NCBI GenBank assembly: GCA_017307315.1
Contig: JAFKFF010000280.1
Span: forward strand, 1-5,554
Source: Alphaproteobacteria bacterium
GTDB lineage: Bacteria > Pseudomonadota > Alphaproteobacteria > Micropepsales > Micropepsaceae
Direction: 5' to 3'
DNA length: 5,554 bases
This document shows positions 1 through 4,975 of the stretch, one piece after another. Position numbers and translations under genes: made by a program. How positions within the stretch are numbered: the first letter of the stretch is position 1; each line of letters opens with the position of its first letter. The notes under the pieces are model-generated. The model did no database searches. It was not told the origin of the DNA and worked only from the letters and a program-made list of their open reading frames with translations.

Positions 1-625
1 CACCTATTTCCCAATCGACAATTTTGTGTCGAACTTCAGTTTCCACCCCGTCTTCGTCAACGAACGAGTATCGGTAGTGGAAGTCGAATGGAATTTTTCG
101 GAGCATGGCGATGTCGCTAACATCGTTTTCTGCGAAAAGATTTCCCTGATGCTGCAATTGAAGCAGCTTTGCCTTCTCTTCATCAGTCCAGTCCGGAGCA
201 GTGGGCTTTATATCAAGGCCTAAAATTCGGTCCGGTCTCAGCAAGGCAAGTGTGATATTGGAAGCCCGCCTTGCTTCATACATTGCAATAGGGCTTCGGA
301 AGGTTGGCAGCTTTTCGAGCCATGGCTTTCGAGCCGCCCAACCGTTTCGCGAGCTAAGGATCGGTTCCTCGCATTCTATAGTATCAACACCGATGCGGTG
401 ACTTTCTGGGCGCTGATCTTTTGATGTTTTCTCGACTTGAGCTGTAATCCATTGCCATTTTTTAAATTGCGCACTTTCCCGAATGAGCCGGAACGGTACT
501 GGGTATAGTCGGATCAGTTTACCGTTGTCTTCGATGCCAGCTATGCAAGACGTTTCCGCGTGGGCGGCGCTCGGAGAGGGATAAGTTTTGCAGAGAATGA
601 GAATGCGCGCTTTTCGAAAGGGCAC
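1..625 (-). CDS. Conserved protein of unknown function, N-terminal part (runs off left edge)
   Basis: This reading frame is open from a GTG at 625-623 to the left edge, giving 208 codons with no stop. The start is well supported: an in-frame TAA lies one codon upstream (TAA-AAC-GTG), and a weak GAGAG ribosome site (633-637) sits 7 nt before it. The protein begins with a short beta-strand-like stretch and CKTYPSPS (residues 12-19), followed by an LYPVPFR motif (40-46), FKKWQW, RPESHR, and near the window edge FHYRY and HKIVDWEIG. This pattern resembles, from memory, a widespread family of uncharacterised proteins of roughly 220-280 residues, so only the last part should be missing. I cannot give a family name or function. 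No signal peptide or membrane segment is visible. Codon use is much less GC-biased than in the genes from 1032 on, which suggests acquired DNA. The coding call is firm; function is unknown. Confidence 0.78.
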   Translation of the reverse strand, partial: MPFRKARILILCKTYPSPSAAHAETSCIAGIEDNGKLIRLYPVPFRLIRESAQFKKWQWITAQVEKTSKDQRPESHRIGVDTIECEEPILSSRNGWAARKPWLEKLPTFRSPIAMYEARRASNITLALLRPDRILGLDIKPTAPDWTDEEKAKLLQLQHQGNLFAENDVSDIAMLRKIPFDFHYRYSFVDEDGVETEVRHKIVDWEIG

Positions 626-741
626 GTTTTAGCTCTCAGCTTTGGCGTACAAATATTGCGCGATTCGACAAATACATACTAGGTGAACTGCAGGATGATA
701 CAATCTATGCGGGTAACTGATCTGTCAGGCCCGTCCGCGGT

Positions 742-943
742 TCAAGCCTCGATTTCATGCAAATGGGTTGTAAATCCGTCGTTGCAGGGATCTGAGTACT
801 AAGGAGCATCAGCGCGCTGATCTGGCCGCGATGCCCCACACCGTGGGTTATGAAATACAGCAGCATTCCTCGCGCGTCAGGCGGCCAGGCGCACCATCGG
901 TGAAACGGAAGTCGATTATCTTGTCCGTCGGGAGGTAACAGGT
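742..943 (-). pseudogene. DinB-family protein remnant, C-terminal part with two frameshifts
   Basis: Three minus-strand frames read in succession give the end of a DinB-like four-helix-bundle protein. The first frame (about 922 to 868) reads KIIDFRFTDGAPGRLTRE. The second (about 867 to 797) reads MLLYFITHGVGHRGQISALM, which carries the family's typical His-x3-His metal-site motif and HRGQ. The third (about 793 to 742) reads NDGFTTHLHEIEA and then TGA. Each change of frame fits the loss of one base: GAGGAATG instead of an expected GAG-GAA-ATG near 864-871, and a second loss near 791-797. The N-terminal two thirds of a normal protein of about 150-170 residues, including the first metal histidine, is absent. 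It lies in the same orientation as the gene at 1-625. DinB-like proteins are metal-binding and several are thiol-dependent transferases; this copy should be dead. The upstream boundary is uncertain. Confidence 0.62.
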
Positions 944-977
944 GCTCGGCGCCCGTTTTCGGACGGACGCATCGGCC

Positions 978-1003
978 TTGACAGCAGCTTATATTTCTAT
1001 AAT
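978..1003 (+). promoter_or_regulatory. Candidate sigma-70 promoter of the ars operon
   Basis: TTGACA at 978-983 and TATAAT at 998-1003 both match the consensus perfectly, but the spacer is only 14 nt instead of about 17. With a normal 17-nt spacer from TTGACA, the -10 would be AATTCT, which is poor. Either the promoter is intrinsically weak or it uses only one of these hexamers. It lies 29 nt upstream of the arsI start and immediately beside a candidate operator. Confidence 0.55.
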
Positions 1004-1013
1004 TCTGGAAATA
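992..1013 (+). promoter_or_regulatory. Candidate ArsR operator (inverted repeat over the -10)
   Basis: TATTTC (992-997) and GAAATA (1008-1013) form a perfect inverted repeat with a 10-nt AT-rich centre that contains the TATAAT element. ArsR/SmtB repressors typically bind AT-rich imperfect 12-2-12-like palindromes at or near the -10, and an arsR gene is second in the operon. Binding here would block RNA polymerase and would be released by trivalent arsenic. The assignment is inferred from position and symmetry only. Confidence 0.5.
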
Positions 1014-1020
1014 AGGAAAT

Positions 1021-1026
1021 AGGAGG
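1021..1026 (+). promoter_or_regulatory. Strong ribosome binding site of arsI
   Basis: AGGAGG, fully complementary to the 16S rRNA 3' end, sits 5 nt before the ATG at 1032. It is the strongest ribosome site in the operon and fixes the arsI start. Confidence 0.8.
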
Positions 1027-1031
1027 CAGTC

Positions 1032-1478
1032 ATGAAGCGGCTTCATCTGCATGTCTCGGTCGAGGATCTGGACCGGTCGATCGGCTTTTATTCCACCCTG
1101 TTCGGCGCCGGGCCCACGGTGACCAAGGTCGATTACGCCAAATGGATGCTGGACGATCCCAAGGTCAATTTCGCCATTTCGGCCCGGGGCGTGGCGGCGG
1201 GGGTCGATCATGTCGGCATCCAGGTCGAAAGCGCGGGCGAACTGGCGGATCTCGCCGGGCGGCTGAAAGCGGCGGGCGAGACGACGCGCGACCAGGAAGG
1301 CGCCGCCTGCTGCTATGCCAGGTCCGACAAGGCGTGGGTCAGCGATCCTTCGGGCCTGAAGTGGGAAACCTTCTTCACCTTCGGCGAGGCCACGACATAT
1401 GGCGAGGATGACGTGCCCGATGTCGCGCCCAAGGCGGCCTGCTGCGCCCCGCGCGCCGACGCCAAGGCCTGCTGCTGA
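1032..1478 (+). CDS. arsI: ArsI/CadI-family C-As lyase (vicinal oxygen chelate fold dioxygenase)
   Basis: This 148-residue protein belongs to the glyoxalase/bleomycin-resistance (vicinal oxygen chelate) superfamily, ArsI/CadI branch. ArsI enzymes are Fe(II)-dependent dioxygenases that cleave the carbon-arsenic bond of trivalent methyl- or aryl-arsenicals, releasing As(III) in the cytosol. The first babbab module starts with MKRLHLHVSVEDLDRS and the second with DHVGIQV. Predicted metal ligands are His5, His60 and Glu112, matching the spacing in characterised ArsI. The vicinal pair Cys93-Cys94 (AACCYA) is the expected trivalent-arsenic substrate site, followed by DPSGLKWETFFTFGEATTYG. The C-terminal tail is unstructured-looking and adds two more Cys-Cys pairs (137-138 and 147-148). 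Its TGA overlaps the arsR ATG by one base, implying translational coupling. CadI-type proteins in the same family have been linked to cadmium, so substrate identity is inferred from motif and context. Confidence 0.93.
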   Translation: MKRLHLHVSVEDLDRSIGFYSTLFGAGPTVTKVDYAKWMLDDPKVNFAISARGVAAGVDHVGIQVESAGELADLAGRLKAAGETTRDQEGAACCYARSDKAWVSDPSGLKWETFFTFGEATTYGEDDVPDVAPKAACCAPRADAKACC

Positions 1479-1825
1479 TGGCGTCCGCGAAAGCCGTGAG
1501 GGCGGTGGAGGCGCTTTCGGCGCTGGCGCATGAAGGCCGGCTGTCGGTGTTCCGCCTTTTGGTCCGCGCCGGTCCCGAAGGGCTTGCCGCCGGCGACATC
1601 GCGCGAAAGCTGGACGTGCTGCCCAACACCCTGTCGGCCAATCTGACGGTGCTGGCGGGGGCGGGCCTGGTGTCGTCGCGCCGCGACGGCCGCTCCATCA
1701 TCTACAAGGCCGATTACGAGCGCATGGCGGGGCTGCTGAATTTCCTGATCGAGGATTGCTGCAATGGCGATGCCTCGATCTGCGCGCCGGTCGCCGCCAC
1801 CGCCGCCAGGGCGGCCTGCTGCTAG
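1478..1825 (+). CDS. arsR: ArsR-family arsenic-responsive repressor
   Basis: This 115-residue protein has the ArsR/SmtB winged-helix fold. EALSALAHEGRLSVFRLL (11-28) is the typical first helical segment, LDVLPNTLSANLTVLAGAGLV (45-65) is the helix-turn-helix, and SSRRDGRSIIYKAD forms the wing. The conserved metal-site motif of E. coli ArsR helix alpha3 (CVCDL) is absent. Instead Cys94-Cys95 follow the last helix (LIEDCC), with Cys102 seven residues on. That arrangement matches the C-terminal As(III) site described for Acidithiobacillus ferrooxidans ArsR (Cys95, Cys96, Cys102). A further Cys114-Cys115 pair ends the protein. The start ATG overlaps the arsI stop, so there is no independent ribosome-site spacing and translation is probably coupled. 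It is likely the autoregulator acting on the inverted repeat at 992-1013, with As(III), and possibly methyl-As(III), as inducer. Confidence 0.95.
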   Translation: MASAKAVRAVEALSALAHEGRLSVFRLLVRAGPEGLAAGDIARKLDVLPNTLSANLTVLAGAGLVSSRRDGRSIIYKADYERMAGLLNFLIEDCCNGDASICAPVAATAARAACC

Positions 1826-1831
1826 GGGAGG
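1825..1831 (+). promoter_or_regulatory. Ribosome binding site deciding a TTG start for arsC
   Basis: GGGGAGG begins inside the arsR TAG stop and ends 5 nt before TTG at 1837. No ATG is available near it. The in-frame ATG at 1756 lies inside arsR and would add 27 residues unlike any ArsC N-terminus. The TTG therefore decides the start. Confidence 0.75.
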
Positions 1832-1836
1832 CGGCT

Positions 1837-2262
1837 TTGATCACCATCTATCACAATCCCGATTGCGGCACCTCGCGCAACACGCTGGCGATGATCCGCA
1901 ACTCCGGCGTGGAACCCCGGATCGTCGAATATCTGAAGACCCCGCCCACGCGCGAGGCCTTGACGGCGCTGATCGCGCAGATGGGAATTTCCGTGCGCGC
2001 GCTGTTGCGCGAGAAGGGCACGCCCTATCGCGAACTGGGGCTGGACGATCCGAGCCTCACCGACGACAAGCTTCTGGATGCCATGATGGCCCATCCCATC
2101 CTGATCAACCGCCCCATCGTGGTCACGCCGCTGGGCGCGCGCCTGTGCCGCCCGTCCGAACGGGTTCTGGATATTCTTCCGGCGCCGCAGCAAGGCGCCT
2201 TCACCAAGGAAGACGGCGAAAAGGTGATCGACGAAAAGGGGCGGCGGGCCGGGCCGGCATGA
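1837..2262 (+). CDS. arsC: Arsenate reductase, glutaredoxin-dependent type
   Basis: This is a 141-residue cytosolic enzyme of the Spx/ArsC thioredoxin-like family that reduces As(V) to As(III) with glutathione and glutaredoxin. It closely follows the E. coli plasmid R773 ArsC: ITIYHNPDCGTSRNTL with His6 and catalytic Cys10 (equivalent to His8 and Cys12), Arg58 in ISVRALLR (Arg60), Arg92 in ILINRPIVVTPLG (Arg94) and Arg105 in LCRPSE (Arg107). It also shares ILPAPQQGAFTKEDGEKV near the end. All catalytic residues and full length are present. The start is TTG at 1837, chosen because of the adjacent GGGGAGG and because the protein then begins exactly where ArsC homologues begin. It starts 11 nt after arsR stops, and its TGA overlaps the next gene's ATG (ATGA). 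It supplies arsenite to the downstream channel. Confidence 0.95.
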   Translation: MITIYHNPDCGTSRNTLAMIRNSGVEPRIVEYLKTPPTREALTALIAQMGISVRALLREKGTPYRELGLDDPSLTDDKLLDAMMAHPILINRPIVVTPLGARLCRPSERVLDILPAPQQGAFTKEDGEKVIDEKGRRAGPA

Positions 2263-2939
2263 TGCCCTACAGCCTCGGCCGCCGGACCTGCGCCGAATTC
2301 CTGGGCACGCTGTTCCTGCTTTCGGCGATCGTCGGCTCCGGCATCATGGCGGAGCGGCTGGCCGGCGGCAGCGGCGCGCTGGCGCTTCTGTGCAACGCGG
2401 TGGCGACCGGCGCGATGCTGGTGGTGCTGATCGCGCTGTTCGGGCCGGTATCGGGGGCGCATTTCAATCCCGCCGTCACCTTGATGTTCGCCGCCAGGGG
2501 CGAAACGCGGCGGGGCGAGGTTCTGGCCTATATCCCGGCGCAGGTCGCGGGGGCGGTGCTGGGCGTCTGGCTGGCGCATCTGATGTTCGCCATGCCGATA
2601 TGGGAAGTCTCCGCCAAGGCGCGCGGCGGCTTCGGGCATTACGTGTCGGAGTTCGTGGCGACCTTCGGGCTCATCGCCACCATCCTGGGCGTGGGGCGGT
2701 TTCGCGCCGACACGGTGTCGGTGGCGGTGGGACTTTATATCACCGCCGCCTATTGGTTCACCGCTTCGACCGCCTTCGCCAATCCGGCCGTCACCCTGGC
2801 GCGCAGCCTCACCAATTCCTTTTCCGGTATCGCGCCGGCCCATGTTCCCGGCTTCGTCGTCGCGCAGGCGCTGGGCGCGGCGGCCGCCGCCTGGCTGTTC
2901 GGCTGGCTGCTCTGCGCGCGCACGCCGGCGCGGTCTTGA
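2259..2939 (+). CDS. aqpS: MIP-family aquaglyceroporin, arsenic-operon (AqpS-like) type
   Basis: This is a 226-residue inner-membrane channel of the major intrinsic protein family. It shows the duplicated hemipore layout: an N-terminal AEFLGT helix start (12-17), a first NPA in GAHFNPAVT (70-72), a second module starting YVSEFVATFGL (128-138), and a second NPA in AFANPAVTLARS (175-177). Hydrophobic stretches fit six membrane segments. In ordinary aquaporins an arginine follows the second NPA directly (NPAR); here it is valine, as I recall for arsenic-operon AqpS proteins, implying a wider, uncharged selectivity filter. In Sinorhizobium meliloti, AqpS takes the place of an arsenite pump and lets arsenite made by ArsC leave down its gradient; the same role is inferred here. 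The ATG at 2259 overlaps the arsC stop; a second ATG follows directly, so the protein may begin one residue later. No clear ribosome site is visible, which favours coupling. Confidence 0.93.
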   Translation: MMPYSLGRRTCAEFLGTLFLLSAIVGSGIMAERLAGGSGALALLCNAVATGAMLVVLIALFGPVSGAHFNPAVTLMFAARGETRRGEVLAYIPAQVAGAVLGVWLAHLMFAMPIWEVSAKARGGFGHYVSEFVATFGLIATILGVGRFRADTVSVAVGLYITAAYWFTASTAFANPAVTLARSLTNSFSGIAPAHVPGFVVAQALGAAAAAWLFGWLLCARTPARS

Positions 2940-2979
2940 ACGTTTTTGCTCTCGGGCTGTCGCCGCGCCAGCGGGGAGC

Positions 2980-3006
2980 GGCGAAAGCTCCACCGGAGCT
3001 TTCGCC
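2980..3006. terminator. Hairpin between convergent aqpS and DsrE-like gene
   Basis: A perfect 12-bp stem (2980-2991 with 2995-3006) with a 3-nt ACC loop lies 40 nt after the aqpS stop and 9 nt after the stop of the minus-strand gene. No uridine run follows on either strand, so it may be a weak intrinsic terminator or a protective 3' hairpin rather than a classic terminator. It is placed to serve both convergent genes. Confidence 0.6.
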
Positions 3007-3014
3007 TGTCGGCC

Positions 3015-3560
3015 TCACTCGTTGATCTTGATGTAGCCGCGGGTCATCAGGTTGATGAAGGTGACCGAGGCCGAGAAATTCACCTTGGCATGGGCGATGT
3101 TCTTGAAGTCGTAATGCTGCGCCATCGCCGACTGGCCGCACACCACCATCTGCACGCCATGGGCCTTCAACTGGTCGAGCAGCGCGACATTGGGATTGCG
3201 GTCGACGCCGGTGCGCGCCTTGTAGGTGGCGTCGTCCAGCACGACCTGGATGGTCGGACCGTGGAACACCGCGACCAGATGCAGATGGTCGGGCGACACG
3301 CCATGGCCTTCATAGGCGTTGATCAGGGCGCCGACCATCTTGATCGCGGGATTCACCTGATCGGGCGATGACGCCATGCTGTTGATGTCGAACGCGATCT
3401 TGTAGTCCAGGCTGGGATCGGGCATCTCGCCCGCGCCCGCGAAGTCCCTGAATTGCGGCACGCCGGTGATGGGCGCGGCCTCGGCCAGCGTGGCGGCGGA
3501 TGAGACAAGCGCGGCGGCGACAAGGCCGGCGCGGACGAAACGGGAAACAGGCTGAAGCAA
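3015..3560 (-). CDS. Exported DsrE/DsrF-like protein (paralogue 1)
   Basis: This 181-residue protein has an N-terminal signal peptide, MLQPVSRFVRAGLVAAALVS and so on, with likely cleavage after AEA at residue 28. The mature part reads as a DsrE/YchN-type alpha/beta domain: LDYKIAFDI (first strand), a helix with MVGALINAYEGHGV, LHLVAVFHG (strand, 93-101), LLDQLKAHGV, then MVVCGQS with the single Cys141, and a final ASVTFINLMTRGYIKI. The conserved cysteine matches the position of the sulfur-carrying cysteine in DsrE-family proteins, but the location is periplasmic, unlike cytoplasmic DsrE. The start is TTG at 3560-3558, backed by GGAGA 6 nt upstream and by giving a proper signal peptide; the frame also extends to an ATG at 3626, which would put charged residues before the signal. 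It is paralogous to the gene at 4193-4810. Substrate and partner are unknown. Confidence 0.85.
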   Translation of the reverse strand: MLQPVSRFVRAGLVAAALVSSAATLAEAAPITGVPQFRDFAGAGEMPDPSLDYKIAFDINSMASSPDQVNPAIKMVGALINAYEGHGVSPDHLHLVAVFHGPTIQVVLDDATYKARTGVDRNPNVALLDQLKAHGVQMVVCGQSAMAQHYDFKNIAHAKVNFSASVTFINLMTRGYIKINE

Positions 3561-3566
3561 GGGAAA

Positions 3567-3571
3567 TCTCC
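3567..3571 (-). promoter_or_regulatory. Ribosome binding site deciding a TTG start for the first DsrE-like gene
   Basis: On the minus strand GGAGA (3571-3567) lies 6 nt upstream of the TTG at 3560-3558. This start gives a typical signal peptide, while the ATG 66 nt further upstream does not. Confidence 0.6.
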
Positions 3572-3681
3572 ATATAACGATGTATTCGCGCGGGCGAATG
3601 TATGGACCATGTTCCGGCGCGTCCACCGCCGAATGGGCGCTGCGACATGCGCGAAAAGGTTACAGCGCGCGGGCGAGAATT

Positions 3682-3710
3682 TTGACGCATGCGCATTTTG
3701 CGCCATAGAA
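3682..3710 (+). promoter_or_regulatory. Candidate promoter of ynfA
   Basis: TTGACG (3682-3687) is followed after 17 nt by ATAGAA (3705-3710), or after 18 nt by TAGAAG. This is a good -35 with a weak -10. It lies 30 nt before the ynfA start, in the intergenic stretch shared with the divergent DsrE-like gene. The spacer contains the palindrome CGCATGCG (3686-3693). Confidence 0.4.
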
Positions 3711-3740
3711 GGATGACGGCATTACGGGGAGGGAAAGCGG

Positions 3741-4070
3741 ATGACTTCGCTATTGGCGTTTCTGGGCGCGGCGGTGATGGAGATCGCGGGCTGCTTTTCC
3801 TTCTGGGCGTGGCTCAGGCTCGGCAAATCGCCCCTGTGGCTGGTGCCCGGCATGCTGGCGCTGGCGCTGTTCGCCTATCTGCTGACCTTGGCGGACAGTC
3901 CTTTGGCGGGGCGCGCCTATGCCGCCTATGGCGGAATTTACATCGCCTGCGCGCTGATCTGGGGCTGGGCGATGGAAGGCCACCGGCCCGATGCCTGGGA
4001 CGGGGCGGGCGCCGCGATCTGCCTCGCCGGCATGGCCGTGATCCTGTTCGGCCCACGCGCCGTGGGTTGA
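3741..4070 (+). CDS. ynfA: YnfA/UPF0060-family small membrane protein
   Basis: This 109-residue inner-membrane protein has four predicted membrane helices (about residues 4-24, 31-50, 62-79 and 87-104), the usual length and layout of the UPF0060 (YnfA) family in the small multidrug resistance superfamily. Recognisable family features are [16 protein letters not shown] (11-26, with the membrane-embedded Glu14), [12 protein letters not shown] (57-68) and the final [10 protein letters not shown]. YnfA homologues have been reported to act as small proton-coupled efflux transporters of cationic compounds, but the substrate here is unknown. The ATG at 3741 has a strong GGGGAGGG ribosome site with GGAGG ending 8 nt upstream. 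It stands alone as a plus-strand gene between two minus-strand DsrE-like genes, diverging from one and converging on the other, with its own terminator. Confidence 0.93.
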   Translation: MTSLLAFLGAAVMEIAGCFSFWAWLRLGKSPLWLVPGMLALALFAYLLTLADSPLAGRAYAAYGGIYIACALIWGWAMEGHRPDAWDGAGAAICLAGMAVILFGPRAVG

Positions 4071-4115
4071 AGCGGACGCCGGCGCAATCAGAACCGCTCT
4101 CGATGCGGCGGCAGG

Positions 4116-4154
4116 AAAAAGCCCGCCCGGAGATTTCCGGACGGGCTTGTTTTT
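4116..4154. terminator. Bidirectional intrinsic terminator between ynfA and second DsrE-like gene
   Basis: AAGCCCG (4119-4125) plus CCGGA (4127-4131) pair with TCCGG (4136-4140) plus CGGGCTT (4142-4148), interrupted by one C/A mismatch, with a GATT loop. On the plus strand TTGTTTTTG follows the stem; on the minus strand the run AAAAA at 4116-4120 supplies a TTTTT tail. It lies 45 nt after ynfA and 38 nt after the minus-strand gene, so it serves both. Confidence 0.88.
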
Positions 4155-4156
4155 GT

Positions 4157-4173
4157 CCCGCCACGCTGGCGGG
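4157..4173. repeat. Small GC-rich hairpin beside the terminator
   Basis: CCCGCC (4157-4162) and GGCGGG (4168-4173) form a perfect 6-bp stem with a 5-nt loop. It lies between the terminator and the stop of the minus-strand DsrE-like gene. No uridine tail follows on either strand, so it is more likely an accessory 3' hairpin than a separate terminator. Confidence 0.5.
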
Positions 4174-4192
4174 AAGAAAGGCTGGTAAAGGA

Positions 4193-4810
4193 TCAGCTTT
4201 CGCCGCCGAGATGGACGTAACCGCGCGCGGTGAGGTTAAGGATGGTGATGCCGGCCCACAGATCGACTTCCACGATGGGCTGGATGGTCTTGCGGTCGAT
4301 ATGGTTGAAGGTCACCGACTGGCCGCAGACGCGGAAATCGACGCCCGCCTTGTGCAGCTGGTCCATGATCTTGATGTTGGGATTGTCCACGCCGTTGTTG
4401 CGCTTCTTGTATTCCTCGTTGGTGAGGATCGCGGGCGTCGAGCCGCGATGGAACACCACGATGAAATGGCGATGGTCCTGGGGCACGCCGTATTTCGCCA
4501 GCGTGTTGACGAAGCGGCCGACGGTGAGAAGGCCGGGATTGATGTCGCTCGGGCTCTTGGCGGCGGGGGCGAGGTCGAACACCACTTTATAATTCAGCTT
4601 GGGATCGGGCAGTTCCTTGGCGCCCGGCACGTCCACCGCGATGCCGATATGGGGAGGCGGGTCGGCAACGGCCGGCACCGGCATCCTGGCATTCTCTTCC
4701 GGCGTCGGCAGCTTGATCCCGGTGAGATCCAGATTCTGCGCGCCCGCCATCGGCGCCAGGCTCACCAGCGCGGCGAACAAAGCCGCCACGCCCAACATCG
4801 TTTTCCGCAT
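4193..4810 (-). CDS. Exported DsrE/DsrF-like protein (paralogue 2)
   Basis: This 205-residue protein starts MRKTMLGVAALFAALVSLAP and continues to a signal-peptidase site after AGA at residue 24. A proline-rich linker of about 45 residues follows (TPEENARMPVPAVADPPP), which paralogue 1 lacks. The DsrE-like domain then begins at LNYKVVFDL (72-80), with HFIVVFHRG (115-123), IMDQLHKAGVDFRVCGQS with the single Cys162, and ITILNLTARGYVHL at the end. Shared landmarks with the gene at 3015-3560 are DP-L-YK, VFH, DQL, VCGQS and the T-RGY ending, so they are paralogues in the same orientation. The start ATG at 4810-4808 has GGGAGG 9 nt upstream (4820-4825); the frame extends to 4849, but the extra 13 residues precede the charged signal-peptide start and lack a ribosome site. 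It is presumably periplasmic; function is not known. Confidence 0.87.
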   Translation of the reverse strand: MRKTMLGVAALFAALVSLAPMAGAQNLDLTGIKLPTPEENARMPVPAVADPPPHIGIAVDVPGAKELPDPKLNYKVVFDLAPAAKSPSDINPGLLTVGRFVNTLAKYGVPQDHRHFIVVFHRGSTPAILTNEEYKKRNNGVDNPNIKIMDQLHKAGVDFRVCGQSVTFNHIDRKTIQPIVEVDLWAGITILNLTARGYVHLGGES

Positions 4811-4819
4811 TGTTTTCTT

Positions 4820-4825
4820 CCTCCC
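4820..4825 (-). promoter_or_regulatory. Ribosome binding site of the second DsrE-like gene
   Basis: On the minus strand GGGAGG (4825-4820) is separated by 9 nt (AAGAAAACA) from the ATG at 4810-4808. It supports the shorter start over the ATG at 4849. Confidence 0.7.
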
Positions 4826-4830
4826 TGTTC

Positions 4831-4920
4831 GCGCATGCGCGCTATCCATGGGCTTTCCGAAAGCCCGCCGGCAACGCTTCTATTTTCGGGAGGGGATGGC
4901 GACAATACATATATATCGCC
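4831..4920 (-). promoter_or_regulatory. Palindrome-rich upstream region of the second DsrE-like gene
   Basis: Three symmetrical sequences lie in the 110 nt before the gene. GCGCATGCGC (4831-4840) is a perfect palindrome. GGGCTTTC and GAAAGCCC (4850-4857, 4859-4866) form an inverted repeat with one central base, too tight for a hairpin but suited to a dimeric regulator. GGCGA and TCGCC (4898-4902, 4916-4920) flank a 13-nt AT-rich core that contains TATATAT, a possible -10 element on the minus strand. No good -35 at 17 nt was found. The functional assignment is a guess from position. Confidence 0.3.
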
Positions 4921-4975
4921 TGTTTTCGCGCACGGCCTGTAACTTTTGGCGGAGCGTGGCGAAGGCGCGGGTGTT

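Noticed and set aside
26..401. Two small plus-strand open frames at the left edge
   Set aside because: They lie antisense to the longer unknown-function gene and have no ribosome site or recognisable sequence.
705..1211. Open minus-strand frame of 168 codons across the arsI start
   Set aside because: Its first half is antisense to arsI with no family-like sequence; only the end is meaningful, and that belongs to the frameshifted DinB remnant.
1764..2258. Long N-terminal extension of the aquaporin frame
   Set aside because: It is low-complexity out-of-frame translation of arsR and arsC; aquaporins begin near the AEFLGT helix, so the ATG at 2259 is the start.
2025..2993. Minus-strand frame of 322 codons opposite arsC and aqpS
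   Set aside because: Arg/Gly-rich antisense shadow of GC-rich genes with no domain pattern.
3561..3626. Upstream ATG start for the first DsrE-like gene
   Set aside because: It adds 22 residues ahead of a normal signal peptide and has no ribosome site.
3689..4942. Plus-strand frame of 417 codons
   Set aside because: It passes out of frame through ynfA and antisense through the second DsrE-like gene; both real genes have strong family features.
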